A stretch of 52,473 nucleotides of DNA, taken from assembly GCA_023257255.1 (NCBI GenBank), contig JALRCR010000006.1:1-52473 (forward strand), given 5' to 3'. Every line of letters starts with the position of its first letter. Within the stretch, counting starts at the first letter, position 1. This stretch comes from Gammaproteobacteria bacterium. GTDB taxonomy: Bacteria; Pseudomonadota; Gammaproteobacteria; Ga0077536. Both the position numbers and the translations under genes were made by a program. A model generated the notes under the pieces. It did not search any database. It worked only from the letters and a program-made list of their open reading frames with translations, and was not told the DNA's origin. Shown piece after piece: positions 51,832-52,473 of this stretch.

Positions 51832-52341
51832 TCAGGGTGGCGCGTCGGGGACACCGAGGCGCTGGAAATCAGCGTCGCGCAAGCCGGTCAGCAGCATCTC
51901 GCCGTCGGCGCCAATCCGAAACTCGCCGTAGCGCGCGGATTCGTAGCGGGCGCCGGTGCCTTCCTGAAAGAAGAACGCGTTCGTCGCAAACTGCACCGCG
52001 CCGTTGCGCAGTCGGTAGCGCAGCGTCAGTTCATCCGCCGCCGGACGAATCGGCTCATCCCGCACCACCCGGCGGCGAAACTGCGCCACCTCGTGCGCGT
52101 CCGGCGTGACCAGCACATAGCCGTCAGCGGGGGTGGATGCGTCCAGTTCGCCAAACGCCGCCGCCACCAGTTGATAGCGCAGCGCCATGTAATCGCCCTG
52201 CATCAGCGAGCGTGGGTCGACCGGCGCAAGTTCCAGCAGCACCACTCGCCCCTCGCGCAGCAAATGCTCGCGCTGGACGATGGTCCAGTTAATCCCCGAG
52301 AGGATCAGTAAACCGGCAGCGACCGCCAGCCCCTTACGCAT
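51832..52341 (-). CDS. GDYXXLXY-domain protein
   Basis: The 169-residue protein has an N-terminal hydrophobic segment (LAVAAGLLILSGINWTIV) that may be an anchor or signal. The motif GDYMALRY near residue 49-56 defines the GDYXXLXY family, and the pattern VLLELAPVDPRSLMQGD precedes it. Its function is unknown; it is usually encoded right after a DUF4401/DUF2157 membrane protein, as here. It overlaps the end of that gene by eight bases. Confidence 0.88.
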   Translation of the reverse strand: MRKGLAVAAGLLILSGINWTIVQREHLLREGRVVLLELAPVDPRSLMQGDYMALRYQLVAAAFGELDASTPADGYVLVTPDAHEVAQFRRRVVRDEPIRPAADELTLRYRLRNGAVQFATNAFFFQEGTGARYESARYGEFRIGADGEMLLTGLRDADFQRLGVPDAPP

Positions 52342-52473
52342 GCGTGTCGACCTCCGGCGGCGGCGGGCCCAGCAGCACGCGCAGGCCCGTCCGCGCGAGC
52401 AGCAGGACGCCGCCTGCGACGGCCAGCCACAGCGACTTCTCGAGCAAGGTCAGGCTGAGCGCGTAATAAAACC
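52334..52473 (-). CDS. DUF4401-family membrane protein (C-terminal part, cut by window edge)
   Basis: An open frame enters from the right edge and ends at TAA 52334-52336. The last 45 or so residues read as FYYALSLTLLEKSLWLAVAG, then VLLLARTGLRVLL and a Pro-rich tail. The FYY-LLEKS and following hydrophobic segment match the end of DUF4401 proteins, the regular partner of GDYXXLXY proteins. The start lies outside the window. Function unknown. Confidence 0.75.
   Translation of the reverse strand, partial: FYYALSLTLLEKSLWLAVAGGVLLLARTGLRVLLGPPPPEVDTHA

Overview
The window is a GC-rich bacterial chromosomal segment dominated by a large polar-flagellum locus. Its regulators are the sigma-54 activator FleQ, the two-component pair FleS/FleR and the FliA (sigma-28)/FlgM checkpoint, and no FlhDC is present. 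That regulatory set, and a gene order close to the Pseudomonas flagellar cluster, suggest a gammaproteobacterium or a close relative with the same circuit. The species cannot be fixed from sequence alone. No intergenic stretch exceeds about 300 bases. No CRISPR array, insertion sequence or phage gene was seen.

Layout. 1-411: 5' part of fliK (minus) behind its own sigma-54 promoter. 485-1854: a UDP-glucuronate decarboxylase-like gene and a small cupin gene (plus), lying between fliK and fliJ. 1851-9924: fleS-fleR-fliE-fliF-fliG-fliH-fliI-fliJ read leftward: two-component regulators, basal-body MS ring, switch and export ATPase. 10092-12539: fleQ, a FliT-like gene and fliS. 12823-16915: a four-gene nucleotide-sugar operon (4,6-dehydratase, two DegT-type proteins, GNAT acetyltransferase) behind a sigma-54 promoter. 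16912-21449: two large TPR/OGT-type (GT41) glycosyltransferases, convergent to the sugar operon. 21679-25125: flagellin behind a sigma-28 promoter, then flaG and fliD. 25177-35746: flgBCDEFGHIJKL read leftward, with sigma-54 promoters before flgB and flgJ. 35913-37666: cheV-cheR behind a sigma-28 promoter. 37763-40160: flgA (sigma-54), flgM (sigma-28), flgN and a YcgR-like c-di-GMP brake.

Right of the flagellar locus: an arsenosugar-type trio (two glycosyltransferases and the radical SAM protein ArsS, 40157-42461), tRNA-Ala(CGC), a tungstate-type ABC transporter (tupABC) divergent from an alginate-export-like outer-membrane protein, a double-hotdog thioesterase, a His-rich cupin, a DUF3482 GTPase/DUF2868 membrane protein pair, and a GDYXXLXY/DUF4401 pair cut by the right edge.

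How it fits together. FleQ with sigma-54 would switch on fleSR, flgB, flgJKL, flgA, fliK and, from the promoter I see, the sugar operon. FliA would then drive flagellin, flgM and cheVR. The sugar operon and the two GT41 enzymes sit directly beside flagellin and most likely form a flagellin glycosylation island. Its most unusual member is the second DegT-type protein, in which the PLP-binding lysine is serine. Promoter calls were made by eye from consensus spacing. Product calls rest on recognised motifs and gene order, without database searches.
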